Notes: generated by a model not told the origin, from the sequence alone. A DNA stretch of 64,000 nt from Pontibacter actiniarum (GCF_003585765.1 NZ_CP021235.1:1426001-1490000), one strand, 5' to 3'. Numbered from the stretch's first letter, positions 43,484-53,122 are shown. A program made the numbers and translations.

Positions 43484-43840
43484 ATGGAGATACTGCTGCC
43501 TTTCATGATAGGGATTCTGTTTGCCGTAAGCCTGTACTTTATACTGCACCGGCACCTGTTTAAATTGATACTGGGGCTCATTCTGTTTGGCCTGGCGACT
43601 AACCTTTTCCTGTTTGTAATAGGCGGCATTACGCGCAGCAGCATCGCCATTATAAACAAAGATGCCACTGTCGCTGCTGAGCCTTATGCCGATCCGGTGC
43701 CACAGGCGCTTCTGCTAACAGCTATCGTGATCGGGTTTGGGATACAGGCGTTTGCCATTGTGCTGATCCGCCGCGTGTACCAGACGTTTAAGTCCAACAA
43801 CCTCGACGATTTCAGGCAGGATAAGGAACCGGAGCCATAG
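43484..43840 (+). CDS. mrpC: Na+/H+ antiporter subunit C
   Basis: 118-residue NuoK-like subunit with three helices, including LILGLILFGLATNLFLFVIGG and a second with ALLLTAIVIGFGIQAFAIVLI. The hydrophilic tail QDKEPEP ends the protein. Starts 2 bases after mrpB. Confidence 0.92.
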   Translation: MEILLPFMIGILFAVSLYFILHRHLFKLILGLILFGLATNLFLFVIGGITRSSIAIINKDATVAAEPYADPVPQALLLTAIVIGFGIQAFAIVLIRRVYQTFKSNNLDDFRQDKEPEP

Positions 43841-43902
43841 GCTACCGCTCACTGCACTTGCCCGCTTACCCGTTTGCCTCACACTAAAACTAGTTGCACC
43901 CT

Positions 43903-45420
43903 ATGACTTCACATGCCATCCTGCTGCTACCCTTGCTTATTCCGCTCTATGGTGCGGTGCTGTGCCTGGTGCTGTGGCAAAAGGAGCGCTGGCAAGCCCT
44001 GGTGGCCGGCCTGACGCAGCTTGGCTGGCTGGCGGCGGCAGTGCTGCTGTTGCAACGCGTGCTGGAGCAGGAGGTGCTGGCCACCCAGATAGGCAACTGG
44101 CCCGCTCCCTTCGGCATTACCCTGGTGGCAGATGTGTTTAGTGTTCTAATGATTGCGACCGGCGCTGTTATCGGGCTGGCGGTGTTTCTGTTCTCGCTGC
44201 AGGGGCTGGACAAAACGCGTAAAAGATACGGTTACTACCCGCTGTTGCTGTTGCTGCAAATGGGTGTGAGCGGCGTTTGCCTGACAGGTGACCTGTTTAA
44301 CCTGTATGTGTGGTTCGAGGTACTGCTGATCTGCTGCTTCGCCCTTTTGGGCCTGGGCGGCACCAAAGCGCAACTAGAGGGTACGCTAAAATACGTGACC
44401 ATCAATTTTCTGGCTTCGGGCCTGCTCCTGACGGGCACAGGGATTGTATACAGCCTGTTTGGGGCGCTGAACCTGGCGGAATTGGCGTTGCTGGTGCGTC
44501 AGCCAAACCATCCTAACCTGCCGCTCCTAAGTATGGCCAGCCTCTTTTTCCTGACGGGGTTTGGTATCAAGTCAGCGATTTTTCCGCTGTTTTTCTGGTT
44601 GCCTGCCTCCTACCATGCGCCTCCTATTGCCATTTCGGCCTTTATTGCCGGGCTTATCTCCAAGGTCGGGGTTTATACGCTGATCCGGCTCTTCACGCTT
44701 GTGTTTGTGAGCAACCTTAGCTTTATGCTTCCCCTTTTGGCCGTTCTCTCGGGGCTAACAATGGTGGTGGGCGTGGTAGGGGCCGCTGCCCAGAACGACT
44801 TCCGCAAGATTCTCTCCTTCCACATTATCAGCCAGATTGGATATATGCTGATGGGGCTTGCCGTGTACACTCCACTGGCTCTGGCGGGGAGCATTTTTTT
44901 TATTGTCCACAACATCCTCGTCAAGACCAACCTGTTTTTGGTGAGCGGCGTGGTGGCCCAGCGGCACCGCACTTTTTCGTTAAAGAAGCTGGGTGGCCTG
45001 TACCTGCGACAGCCCGTATTGGCTTTGCTGTTTCTGCTGTCGGCCCTGAGCCTTGCCGGCACGCCGCCCCTCTCCGGGTTCTGGGGAAAGCTCATGCTGG
45101 CAAAAGCTGGCTTTGAAGCCGGAAGTTACACGTTGGTGGCTACTTCGTTGTGCGTCAGCCTGGTAACCTTATTCTCCATGACGAAGATCTGGACGGAGGT
45201 ATTCTGGAAGCCGAAGCCCGTTATACCAGTGGGTGCGGTAGCTGAGACCGCGGAAGACAGGCTGCGCAACCAATACCTGTACCTGCCGGTAGCCCTGCTG
45301 CTGGTGTTCATCCTGTTCATCGGGGTGTATGCTGGGCCACTGGTGCGGCTGGCGGAGCAGGCGTCGCAGGGGCTGCTGCACATCGAAAAGTATACTCAAA
45401 CAGTACTATCAAATAACTAA
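43903..45420 (+). CDS. mrpD: Na+/H+ antiporter subunit D
   Basis: 505-residue NuoN/M-like proton-translocating subunit. The membrane core shows LFNLYVWFEVLLICCF near residue 130 and IKSAIFPLFFWLPASYHAPPI near 225, followed by SFHIISQIGYMLMG near 305. I start at ATG 43903 rather than the TTG at 43894. Follows mrpC by 62 bases. Confidence 0.92.
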   Translation: MTSHAILLLPLLIPLYGAVLCLVLWQKERWQALVAGLTQLGWLAAAVLLLQRVLEQEVLATQIGNWPAPFGITLVADVFSVLMIATGAVIGLAVFLFSLQGLDKTRKRYGYYPLLLLLQMGVSGVCLTGDLFNLYVWFEVLLICCFALLGLGGTKAQLEGTLKYVTINFLASGLLLTGTGIVYSLFGALNLAELALLVRQPNHPNLPLLSMASLFFLTGFGIKSAIFPLFFWLPASYHAPPIAISAFIAGLISKVGVYTLIRLFTLVFVSNLSFMLPLLAVLSGLTMVVGVVGAAAQNDFRKILSFHIISQIGYMLMGLAVYTPLALAGSIFFIVHNILVKTNLFLVSGVVAQRHRTFSLKKLGGLYLRQPVLALLFLLSALSLAGTPPLSGFWGKLMLAKAGFEAGSYTLVATSLCVSLVTLFSMTKIWTEVFWKPKPVIPVGAVAETAEDRLRNQYLYLPVALLLVFILFIGVYAGPLVRLAEQASQGLLHIEKYTQTVLSNN

Positions 45421-45421
45421 C

Positions 45422-45427
45422 GGAGGT
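45422..45427 (+). promoter_or_regulatory. Shine-Dalgarno site before mrpE
   Basis: GGAGGT, just after the mrpD stop, with the mrpE ATG 15 bases further. It supports starting mrpE at 45443 rather than at an upstream ATG at 45329 inside mrpD. Confidence 0.55.
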
Positions 45428-45442
45428 AAAACATATAAAACA

Positions 45443-45940
45443 ATGCGACTTTTCCTTTTCCATAGCGTGCTAGCCATGGTGGCGGTGTACTTGTACTTCC
45501 GGCACGTGGAGACGGTGGTGCCGTACAGTGCCATCAGTGCTTCCACTTTTTTCGCTGCTCTGTTCTTTCTGCTCTGGCTCACGTCTTTCTTTTACAGCCG
45601 TACCTATTTCCGGAAGCTGCCCAAATTTTTCTCCTTCCTGCTGTTCTTCTTTAAGGAGCTGCTGGTTGCCAACCTGAAAATCGCCTACGACATCATTACG
45701 CCGCATTACTACATGCGCCCCTCCGTGATAGCGCTTCCCCTAAAGGCAAGGTCTGACCTGGAGATAACGATCCTGGCCAACATTATCTCGCTCACGCCCG
45801 GTACGTTAAGTATAGATGTAAGCAAGGATCGTAAGATGTTGTATGTGCATGCTTTATATGTGAAGCACAACGATTTGGAAAAGCTGAAGCTGCATATTAA
45901 AAACGGATTTGAACGAAGACTTTTAGAACTGACCGCATGA
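45443..45940 (+). CDS. mrpE: Na+/H+ antiporter subunit E
   Basis: 165-residue subunit with two hydrophobic helices in the first 60 residues and a soluble domain. The family segments are LANIISLTPGTLSIDV near residue 113 and MLYVHALYV. ATG 45443 follows a GGAGGT; the 3' end overlaps mrpF by 4 bases. Confidence 0.9.
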   Translation: MRLFLFHSVLAMVAVYLYFRHVETVVPYSAISASTFFAALFFLLWLTSFFYSRTYFRKLPKFFSFLLFFFKELLVANLKIAYDIITPHYYMRPSVIALPLKARSDLEITILANIISLTPGTLSIDVSKDRKMLYVHALYVKHNDLEKLKLHIKNGFERRLLELTA

Positions 45941-46206
45941 GTGCATTCCAGATTACTCTCTTCATTGCTATGGTCGTGCTAAGCGTGTGCCTGATGCTGA
46001 CAGCCGTCCGCTTTGCTATTGGGCCCAGCCTGCCCGACCGCATCACGGCCTTCGACCTGATTGTGGCCAACGTCATCGGTATCATAGCCATCTACACGGA
46101 GTTCACCGGAAACGAGGACTTTATTGATGTCGCCATCATCCTGTCCTTGTTCGGGTTCTTGGGCTCCATCTCTTTCTCTTACTACATTATGAGGATTACC
46201 AAATGA
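45937..46206 (+). CDS. mrpF: Na+/H+ antiporter subunit F
   Basis: 89-residue membrane subunit with three helices. GPSLPDRITAFDLIVANVIG near residue 30 and FIDVAIILSLFGFLGSISFSYY are the conserved blocks. Overlaps both neighbours by 4 bases. Confidence 0.92.
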   Translation: MSAFQITLFIAMVVLSVCLMLTAVRFAIGPSLPDRITAFDLIVANVIGIIAIYTEFTGNEDFIDVAIILSLFGFLGSISFSYYIMRITK

Positions 46207-46655
46207 GCGTTATGGAAGCAAGTATAGACTGGAACATGGTGCGCGAGGTGGTGAGTTGCGTGCTGATCTTAGCGGGGGTAGGATTTATGCTCACCTCCAC
46301 CATCGGCCTTCTCCGGTTCCCGGACTTTTACATCCGGATGTCAGCCATTACCAAAGGGGCCACGCTTGGCGTAGGGCTTATTTTACTGGGGATGGGGATT
46401 TACTTTAATCAGCCCGGCATCCTGCTGAAAGTGCTGGCGGTGATTGTGTTCACGTTTATGACGGCCCCTGTTGCCGCCCACGTGATTGGCCGCACGGCTG
46501 TGCAGAACAGGATTCCGTTTTGGAACAAGACCAACACCAAAGAGTTTGAGCAGTACCTGGAGAAGGAACACCTGGAGCAGCTAGTGAGCCACGACAGGTA
46601 CAAAGATGATACGCCGAAGGTTAGGAAGTATGGTGATGCTGATGGTAGTGAATAA
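46203..46655 (+). CDS. mrpG: Na+/H+ antiporter subunit G
   Basis: 150-residue last subunit. The first 110 residues show the MnhG core (FMLTSTIGLLRFPDFYIRMS, then LGVGLILLGMGI and FTFMTAPVAAHVIGR). The remaining 40 residues are an acidic hydrophilic tail. The 3' end overlaps the convergent metallophosphoesterase gene by 35 bases. Confidence 0.92.
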   Translation: MSVMEASIDWNMVREVVSCVLILAGVGFMLTSTIGLLRFPDFYIRMSAITKGATLGVGLILLGMGIYFNQPGILLKVLAVIVFTFMTAPVAAHVIGRTAVQNRIPFWNKTNTKEFEQYLEKEHLEQLVSHDRYKDDTPKVRKYGDADGSE

Positions 46656-47442
46656 AAGGCCTGACAGACTCGGCGTAGGTTTGGTGGGCATCCACAGAGG
46701 TCAGGATATGGTCGGGGTACATCAGGGCCGTTAGGCTCCCTCCAAACACGCATCCCGTATCGATGTTAATGGTGTTGTTGCGCCAGCGCGGCTCATGTAC
46801 GGGAGTATGCCCATACACCACAATGGCCTTGCCGCAGTATTCTGCGGCCCAGTCGAGGCGCACCGGAAGCCCCTTGTCGTCCGTCTCTCCCGTAGTGGGG
46901 CCATAGAGGCAGAGTTCGCGTACGCCTTTGGAGTTGCGGCCGTGCAGGCGCTCCTCCAGGCCGGCGTGCGCCACCACCAGCCTTCCCTCGTCCAGGATAA
47001 CGTGGTGCGGCAGTGTGCTGATAAAGTCCCTCACGCGCTCCTGGAAAGCCCTGTCGTAGCGTTCCAGCTGTGCTTTGGTTAACTCCAGCCCGTGCCTGAT
47101 CTGTACGTTCCGCCCGTTCAGCATGCGGAACAGCTTATCGTCGTGGTTGCCGCTGACGCAGTAGGCCACCCCTTGGTCCACCATATCCATCACCAGCCGC
47201 AGCACCTCCGGGGAGTTGGGGCCACGGTCTACCAGGTCTCCCACAAACACGGCCTTGCACCCTGCCGGCGGCACTACCTCGTACTGCTGCTTGCTAGCCT
47301 CCCAGCTAACACCGTACCCGAGTTGCTGCAGCAGCTCCATCAGCTCGTCAAAGCAGCCGTGCACGTCTCCAATTACATGGAAAGGCCCGTGCTCCTCCGG
47401 CAGCTCCAGGTTAAAAAAAATATGCTCGCCCTTCTTACTCAT
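46621..47442 (-). CDS. metallophosphoesterase (PPP-type phosphatase)
   Basis: 273-residue enzyme of the calcineurin-like family. Metal-site motifs are visible: GDVHGCFDE near residue 25, GDLVDRGPNS near 68, GNHDDKLF near 97, with a later His in VVAHAGL and GHTPVHEP. The layout resembles ApaH, PrpE and the Pnkp phosphatase domain; a nucleotide or phosphoprotein substrate is possible. I use ATG 47442. The 3' end overlaps mrpG by 35 bases. Confidence 0.85.
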   Translation of the reverse strand: MSKKGEHIFFNLELPEEHGPFHVIGDVHGCFDELMELLQQLGYGVSWEASKQQYEVVPPAGCKAVFVGDLVDRGPNSPEVLRLVMDMVDQGVAYCVSGNHDDKLFRMLNGRNVQIRHGLELTKAQLERYDRAFQERVRDFISTLPHHVILDEGRLVVAHAGLEERLHGRNSKGVRELCLYGPTTGETDDKGLPVRLDWAAEYCGKAIVVYGHTPVHEPRWRNNTINIDTGCVFGGSLTALMYPDHILTSVDAHQTYAESVRPFIHYHQHHHTS

Positions 47443-47510
47443 ACATCGTGGCAATTACGTGAAATACAGCCTATCTCTGCTGTTTCGGCTTAAACCTCTA
47501 TATAAACAGT

Positions 47511-47550
47511 AAACACTGCCGCTAGGTTAGGGTAAGGCCGGTGTTTTTTT
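47511..47550 (+). terminator. orphan terminator-like hairpin before the ClC gene
   Basis: AAACACTGCC pairs with GGcCGGTGTTT (one bulge, one G-U), followed by seven T residues. It sits between two divergent genes, so no upstream gene on this strand needs a terminator. It may stop a short leader transcript of the ClC gene. Confidence 0.5.
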
Positions 47551-47652
47551 AGTTAAACTGAGTGAAATGAGAACAACTTTCTGTTGGGGTTGGTGCTCGT
47601 TCTTCCTAATTTTGTAATTGATAGTACAACATTTTTCAGGCTTACATCTGAA

Positions 47653-49434
47653 ATGCCCCATTATAAAAAAACTAAAATACCCCTCCTGTGGTTACGCCGC
47701 CATACCTCTGACCGTGAGTTTATGCTCATCTCAAGTGTGCTGGTTGGCCTGACAGCCGGAATGGCCGCTGTGATTCTTAAAACGCTGGTACACTACATCC
47801 ATGTGCTGCTGGCTTACGGTAACCGGCTTCTCGACCAGCCTTACTGGCTGGTGGTTTTCCCGATAATCGGTATCCTGCTGACGGTTTTTGTGGTGCGGGT
47901 CGCTTTTAACGGCAGCATTGGCCGAGGCACCGCGGGCGTGCTTTTCAGCATTTCGCAGAAGTCCAGCATGGTGGAGCGGCATAAGATGTACTCGCACGTG
48001 GTGACCAGTGCCTTTACCGCCGGCTTCGGTGGCTCGGCAGGTCTGGAGTCGCCGATTGTGGTAACGGGTTCGGCCATCGGCTCCAACTATGGCCGAGACT
48101 ATCACCTCAACTACCGCGACCGCACCTTGCTTCTGGCAGCCGGGGCGGCGGCGGGTATCGCCGCGGTCTTTAACGCCCCCATTGCCGGTGTGCTCTTCGC
48201 CATCGAGGTGCTCCTGACGGACATCAGCATATCCGCCTTTATCCCGCTCATTATTTCAGCGGTGGTGGGCGCACTCTGCTCTAAACTCATCCTGCAGGAA
48301 GAAATCTTGTTTAACATTGGGCAGCGCGAGTTCTTCGCTGCCAGTCACCTGCCTTTCTATGTGCTTCTGGGTGTGCTTTGCGGCATGATGTCGGTGTATT
48401 ATACGCGGATGGCCCTGCGGGTGGAGGAGCTTTTTGAAGAATATCAGTCCAAAGTATACAGCCGTGCCATAGTGGGCGGCATTCTGCTCGGGTTGCTGAT
48501 TATGCTATTCCCGCCGCTTTTCGGGGAGGGCTATGACAGTATACGCCTGCTGGAGGGCAACAATGCACAGGAAATGCTGCAGAACAGCTGGCTGGCCTTT
48601 TTCGGCACCAATGAATGGCTTGTTCTCTGTTTTGTGGGAGCGCTGGCGCTGGTAAAGGTTTTTGCCGCCACCATTACCATTGCCTCCGGCGGTAACGGCG
48701 GTAACTTCGCCCCTTCTATGTTTGTGGGGGCCAGTACCGGCTTTTTCTTCTCCCGGCTGGTAAACCTGCTCAGCTTTAACAACCTGCCTGTTAGTAGTTT
48801 TGCGATGGTGGGCATGGCCGGAATCCTGAGCGGCGTTATGCACGCTCCCTTAACGGCGGTCTTCCTGATCGCCGAGATCACGGGCGGCTATACCTTGATG
48901 ATTCCGCTGATGATTGTGGCAGCCACCTCCTATGCGATGGTGAAGTATTTTGAGCCCTACTCCCTTGATACGAAAAAACTGGCGCAAAAGGGCCAGCTGC
49001 TCACCCACAATAAGGACCGCACCATTCTGCGCATCATGAAAATTCAGCACCTCATCGAGACAGAGTTTCAGCCGGTTTCCCCGGAGGCGACGCTGGGTGA
49101 GCTGGTGGAGGTGATTGCCCATTCCCGCCGCAACCTGTTTCCGGTGGTAACGGCAGACCGTAAGCTCGACGGCATTATTCTGCTGGAGAACGTGCGCGAG
49201 ATTATGTTCAAGACGGAGAAATACGACCTGGTGAAGGTGCGGGAGCTGATGGTGAAGCCGCCTGCCATTGTGCAGTATGACGATAGCATGGCCGACGTAA
49301 TGAAGAAGTTCGATGAGTCGGGAGCATGGAACCTGCCGGTGTTGCGCAACGAAACCTACCAGGGCTTTGTGTCCAAGTCCAGCATTTTTACCAAGTACCG
49401 CAAGCTCCTTATTAAAACCACCAACGTGGCCTAG
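47653..49434 (+). CDS. ClC chloride channel/transporter with CBS pair
   Basis: 593-residue ClC protein. About 10-12 helices carry the selectivity segments GSAGLESPIVV (gating Glu in GLESP) and GGNGGNFAPSMFVG (GxFxP type). A CBS pair forms the last 130 residues (LIETEFQPVSPEATLGELV, VRELMVKPPAIVQYDDSM in part). Those nucleotide-binding modules may sense ATP or AMP. It lacks the fluoride-type GNNLL of the other CLC in this window, so I take it to carry chloride. ATG 47653 is preferred. Confidence 0.9.
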   Translation: MPHYKKTKIPLLWLRRHTSDREFMLISSVLVGLTAGMAAVILKTLVHYIHVLLAYGNRLLDQPYWLVVFPIIGILLTVFVVRVAFNGSIGRGTAGVLFSISQKSSMVERHKMYSHVVTSAFTAGFGGSAGLESPIVVTGSAIGSNYGRDYHLNYRDRTLLLAAGAAAGIAAVFNAPIAGVLFAIEVLLTDISISAFIPLIISAVVGALCSKLILQEEILFNIGQREFFAASHLPFYVLLGVLCGMMSVYYTRMALRVEELFEEYQSKVYSRAIVGGILLGLLIMLFPPLFGEGYDSIRLLEGNNAQEMLQNSWLAFFGTNEWLVLCFVGALALVKVFAATITIASGGNGGNFAPSMFVGASTGFFFSRLVNLLSFNNLPVSSFAMVGMAGILSGVMHAPLTAVFLIAEITGGYTLMIPLMIVAATSYAMVKYFEPYSLDTKKLAQKGQLLTHNKDRTILRIMKIQHLIETEFQPVSPEATLGELVEVIAHSRRNLFPVVTADRKLDGIILLENVREIMFKTEKYDLVKVRELMVKPPAIVQYDDSMADVMKKFDESGAWNLPVLRNETYQGFVSKSSIFTKYRKLLIKTTNVA

Positions 49435-49481
49435 CCAAGTGGCTGTCCGCTACGGATGCATGCAGCGGGTGCCGCTCCCGC

Positions 49482-50537
49482 TCACGTAGTTGGCCTGAAC
49501 CACAGTGCCCCGTGCTCAATCTGCAGCGGAGAAGGGATGTTGTTGTGGTATAGCTGCCCGGTGCCGAGGCCCTGCGGCATCGCCACGTTGTACTGCGCGG
49601 TGAACTGGCTGATGGCGTTCAGGCCTATGTTTGACTCCAGTGCCGATGTTACCCACCAGCCGATGCTTCGGTTCTCTGCCAGTTGTATCCACTCCGCGCT
49701 GGCGGCCATCCCTCCCACTAGAGTCGGCTTTAAGATGATGTACTGAGGCTTGATGGTGTCCAGCAAGGCTGCTTTTGCCGTAGAGCCCTGTACCCCGATC
49801 AGCTCTTCATCCAACGCAACAGGCACCGGCGTATAGGCGCAGAGCTGCGCCATTTCCTCATGCTGCCCCTGCCGGATGGGCTGCTCAATGGAGTGCAGGT
49901 CATACTTTGCCAACCGCTCCAGTTTTTTAAACGCCTCCTGCGGCGTAAAAGCACCGTTGGCATCCACACGGACCGTCAGGCTGTTGCCGGGCGCTACTTC
50001 TCTGATGCTTTGCAGGAGCTCCAGCTCCGTTGTGAAGTCCAGGCTGCCGATTTTGAGCTTCAGGCAAGTATAACCCGCCTTCAGTTTTTGCTCTATCTGC
50101 TCCTGCATAAACTTCTTGTCTCCCATCCAGATCAGGCCATTGATAGGAATGCCTTCCTCGCTGCGGCTAAAGCCGTTGTTGTGCAACTGCCAGCCTCCGC
50201 CCTGCTGCAGGTTTAGCAGGGCAGTTTCGAGGGCAAAATACAACGCCGGCCAGTCCTGTAGCTCCAGCTCCTGCAGATAGCCGGAGGCGCTGTGCTGTGC
50301 CATTTTACCGGAATTCACCAGCTGCACGACCTGCTGCAGCTTCTCTTCCAGGTCCGGGCGGTAGTCTACGCTGAGGCCTGCCAGTGGGGCACACTCCCCC
50401 AGCCCGAACACATCCGGACTGTCTGTGTCCCAGGCCCTGAGATAGTAGGCAACGTGTTCTGAAATGGCGCCGCGCGAGGTGCGGGCATCAAACTTAAACT
50501 GTAAGGCGTGGCGGGTAAAGCTTAGGTTCAGGCTCAT
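49482..50537 (-). CDS. menC: o-succinylbenzoate synthase (enolase superfamily)
   Basis: Enolase-superfamily dehydratase of menaquinone synthesis. 351 residues with GLGECAPL near residue 45, the catalytic Lys in LKLKIGS near 160, the metal ligands in VDANGAF, HSIEQP and ALDEEL, and ILKPTLVGG near 270. OSBS and dipeptide epimerases are hard to separate; the menaquinone-based respiration of the phylum favours menC. No other men gene is adjacent. Confidence 0.8.
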   Translation of the reverse strand: MSLNLSFTRHALQFKFDARTSRGAISEHVAYYLRAWDTDSPDVFGLGECAPLAGLSVDYRPDLEEKLQQVVQLVNSGKMAQHSASGYLQELELQDWPALYFALETALLNLQQGGGWQLHNNGFSRSEEGIPINGLIWMGDKKFMQEQIEQKLKAGYTCLKLKIGSLDFTTELELLQSIREVAPGNSLTVRVDANGAFTPQEAFKKLERLAKYDLHSIEQPIRQGQHEEMAQLCAYTPVPVALDEELIGVQGSTAKAALLDTIKPQYIILKPTLVGGMAASAEWIQLAENRSIGWWVTSALESNIGLNAISQFTAQYNVAMPQGLGTGQLYHNNIPSPLQIEHGALWFRPTT

Positions 50538-50779
50538 CTTTCTTGTACTGTTTTGCGGGGCAAGTTAAACCATTCGTGCCATTTCTGACGTAGATGATGA
50601 ACGAAGTATAGCTTTTTGCCGGTATAAAAGCCAGCCGCCAGGGCACCTGCTTCACTTAAAATCCTGTGGTAGGCACTTGTTTTTCAGGTACGATCACCGG
50701 AAAAGTATAACCCAACGCCTGTTTAACTGTTCCTCTTCTGAATGCCTGCTGTACAACCACACAACCGAAAACATAGCTT

Positions 50780-52051
50780 ATGAGCACCCTCACTACCCCC
50801 CGCACGCACCAAACGTTGACGCGCTACCAGGATATACGGCGGCGAACGGAGACTATCTGCGCCCCGCTGGAACCCGAGGACACCGTGGTGCAGCCCATCG
50901 TGGATGTGAGCCCTCCGAAATGGCACATGGCCCATACCAGCTGGTTTTTCGAAACCTTTATACTTAGCCCCCACCTGCCGGGCTACCAGGCGTTTCACCC
51001 GCGCTACAGTTTCCTGTTCAACTCGTACTACAACAGTGTGGGCAGCCGGGTGCAGCGGGATCAGCGCAGTACGCTCACCAGGCCTCCGCTACGCGATATT
51101 TATACTTACCGCCAGCACGTAGACGCGCACATGGAACAGCTTTTCCAGCAGTTGCCGGAGCAGGAGCTGACAGAGCTACTGCCGGTGCTGGAACTGGGGC
51201 TGCAGCACGAACAGCAACACCAGGAGCTGCTCATCACGGACATCAAGTACATCCTGAGCACAAACCCTTTGCTGCCCGCCTTCAAGCCCAGGCCAGCGCC
51301 CAAGCAAGCGACGGAGAAAACAGCGGCGCGTTTCCTGGAGGTGCCGGGGGGCACGTATAAAATCGGCTTTACCGGTGAGGGCTTCTGCTTCGACAATGAG
51401 TTGGGGGTGCATGAGGTACTGGTGGAGGATTTTGAGATCATGAACCGACTCGTTACCAACGGCGAGTACCTGGAGTTTATGCAGGACGGCGGTTACAGCG
51501 ATTTCCGGCATTGGCTAGACGAGGGCTTTGCCCTGGTAAAGAATGACCACCTGGAGGCGCCGCTGTACTGGGTGAAGCAGGATAACACATGGCACCGCTT
51601 TACCATGCACGGGCTGGAAGAGGTGGATATGAACGAGCCAGTCTGCCACCTCAGCTTTTACGAAGCCGATGCCTACGCTAACTGGGCCGGTAAACGCCTC
51701 CTGACGGAGTTTGAGTGGGAAGCGGCGGCGCAGGTGTACCCTCCCCAGAGCGGTAACTTTGTGGAAAGCGAACTGTTGGAGCCAACCGCTGCGGACCCGG
51801 CCGCAACGGGCATGCAGCAGCTTTACGGCAACCTCTGGGAGTGGACCTACAGCGCCTACCATCCTTACCCGGGATTTACCAAGGCCCCTGGTGCCATTGG
51901 GGAGTACAACGGCAAGTTTATGCTTAACCAGATGGTGCTGCGCGGCGGCTCCTGTGCCACACCGGAAAGCCACATCCGCACCACCTACCGCAACTTTTTT
52001 CACCCTGACAAACGCTGGCAGTACAACGGCATCAGGTTGGCTAACAAATAA
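50780..52051 (+). CDS. egtB: ergothioneine biosynthesis sulfoxide synthase EgtB
   Basis: Iron enzyme joining trimethylhistidine and a thiol compound to form a sulfoxide in ergothioneine synthesis. The 423-residue product has a DinB-like N-terminal domain with the three-His iron site (H52 in HMAHTSW, H143 and H147 in HEQQHQE). A C-terminal FGE-sulfatase domain follows (GKRLLTEFEWEAAAQ, YGNLWEWTYSAY, LRGGSCATP). With egtD next door and no egtA/egtC, cysteine could be the sulfur donor. That is inference. Confidence 0.9.
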   Translation: MSTLTTPRTHQTLTRYQDIRRRTETICAPLEPEDTVVQPIVDVSPPKWHMAHTSWFFETFILSPHLPGYQAFHPRYSFLFNSYYNSVGSRVQRDQRSTLTRPPLRDIYTYRQHVDAHMEQLFQQLPEQELTELLPVLELGLQHEQQHQELLITDIKYILSTNPLLPAFKPRPAPKQATEKTAARFLEVPGGTYKIGFTGEGFCFDNELGVHEVLVEDFEIMNRLVTNGEYLEFMQDGGYSDFRHWLDEGFALVKNDHLEAPLYWVKQDNTWHRFTMHGLEEVDMNEPVCHLSFYEADAYANWAGKRLLTEFEWEAAAQVYPPQSGNFVESELLEPTAADPAATGMQQLYGNLWEWTYSAYHPYPGFTKAPGAIGEYNGKFMLNQMVLRGGSCATPESHIRTTYRNFFHPDKRWQYNGIRLANK

Positions 52052-52064
52052 CGACAGAACCTAT

Positions 52065-53066
52065 ATGCCTTTAACCTTAGCACCCATGATAGAATTAAGC
52101 CGCAAACAAGACGGCTCCCAGGATACCGCAGCCTTTGCGCGCGATGTGGCCGATGGACTGAGTCAGCAGCAGAAGACGCTTCCCTCCCGCTACTTTTATG
52201 ACGGCGCCGGAAGCAGGCTCTTTCAGCAGATCATGGACCTGCCCGAATACTACCTTACCCGCAGCGAGTTTGAAGTGCTCACAAACAACAGGCAGACCAT
52301 GGCAGAGCACTTTGCCCGGGAGGGATTTTTCCACCTGATTGATTTGGGGGCCGGAGACGCCCTAAAGACAAAGATATTGCTGCGGGAGCTGGCCCGCCAG
52401 CAGTCTGTGTTCGACTATGTGCCGGTGGATATTTCCGGGGATGCCATGCTGGAGCTGAGCAGCAGCCTGCAGGAGGAGCTGCCGGAGGTGAAAGTCGAGG
52501 CCGTGGTTGGCGAGTACTTCCAGGCGCTGGAGTGGCTACAGGAGCATAAGGCAGAGCGGAAGGTCGTGCTGTTCCTGGGCTCCAACATCGGCAATTTCGA
52601 GTACCAGGAAAGCCTGGAGTTCCTGGGGAGCGTCCGCAGCTATTTGCAGGCCGGCGACCGCCTGCTGATGGGGGTCGATTTACGCAAGAACCCGGACGTA
52701 ATACTGAACGCCTACGACGATGCCGCCGGGGTAACGGCTGCCTTTAACCTCAATCTCCTGCACCGTATTAACCGCGAGCTTGGCGGTGATTTTAAGGTGG
52801 AGCAGTTCTGCCACCACGCCATTTATAATCCTCTGGAAGGCGTTATGCGCAGCTTTCTGGTGAGCAAAGTGGAGCAGCAGGTACAGATCCGAGAAACAGG
52901 CAAGACATTTTCCTTTGAAGCCTGGGAGGCGATTCACACGGAGAACTCACACAAGTACACCCTCCGGCAGGTAGAAGAGCTTGGCAGCGCCTGCGGCTTT
53001 AAGGTGGAGACCGTGTTCTACGACAGCCAGCGCGGCTTCGCGGACGTGCTCTTTACGGTTAGCTAA
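52065..53066 (+). CDS. egtD: L-histidine N-alpha-methyltransferase EgtD
   Basis: Trimethylates histidine with three SAM, the first step of ergothioneine synthesis. 333 residues with SRYFYDGAGSRLFQQI near 42, the SAM site LIDLGAGDALKTKILL near 90, and FLGSNIGNF near 165, all typical of EgtD. Start at ATG 52065 (an ATG 21 bases later is also possible), 13 bases after egtB. Confidence 0.92.
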   Translation: MPLTLAPMIELSRKQDGSQDTAAFARDVADGLSQQQKTLPSRYFYDGAGSRLFQQIMDLPEYYLTRSEFEVLTNNRQTMAEHFAREGFFHLIDLGAGDALKTKILLRELARQQSVFDYVPVDISGDAMLELSSSLQEELPEVKVEAVVGEYFQALEWLQEHKAERKVVLFLGSNIGNFEYQESLEFLGSVRSYLQAGDRLLMGVDLRKNPDVILNAYDDAAGVTAAFNLNLLHRINRELGGDFKVEQFCHHAIYNPLEGVMRSFLVSKVEQQVQIRETGKTFSFEAWEAIHTENSHKYTLRQVEELGSACGFKVETVFYDSQRGFADVLFTVS

Positions 53067-53078
53067 GGCCTTCGCACC

Positions 53079-53122
53079 GGTTCCGGTAAGTATAAAGGTT
53101 GATTTTTATACTTACCGGAGCC
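53079..53122. repeat. long inverted repeat made of two AAGTATA heptamers
   Basis: CCGGTAAGTATAAA (53083-53096) and TTTATACTTACCGG (53105-53118) are a perfect 14-bp inverted pair around an 8-base loop. Four more pairs (one G-U) lie outside. It begins 12 bases after egtD and may terminate the egt transcript, although a T-run is short. Confidence 0.75.
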
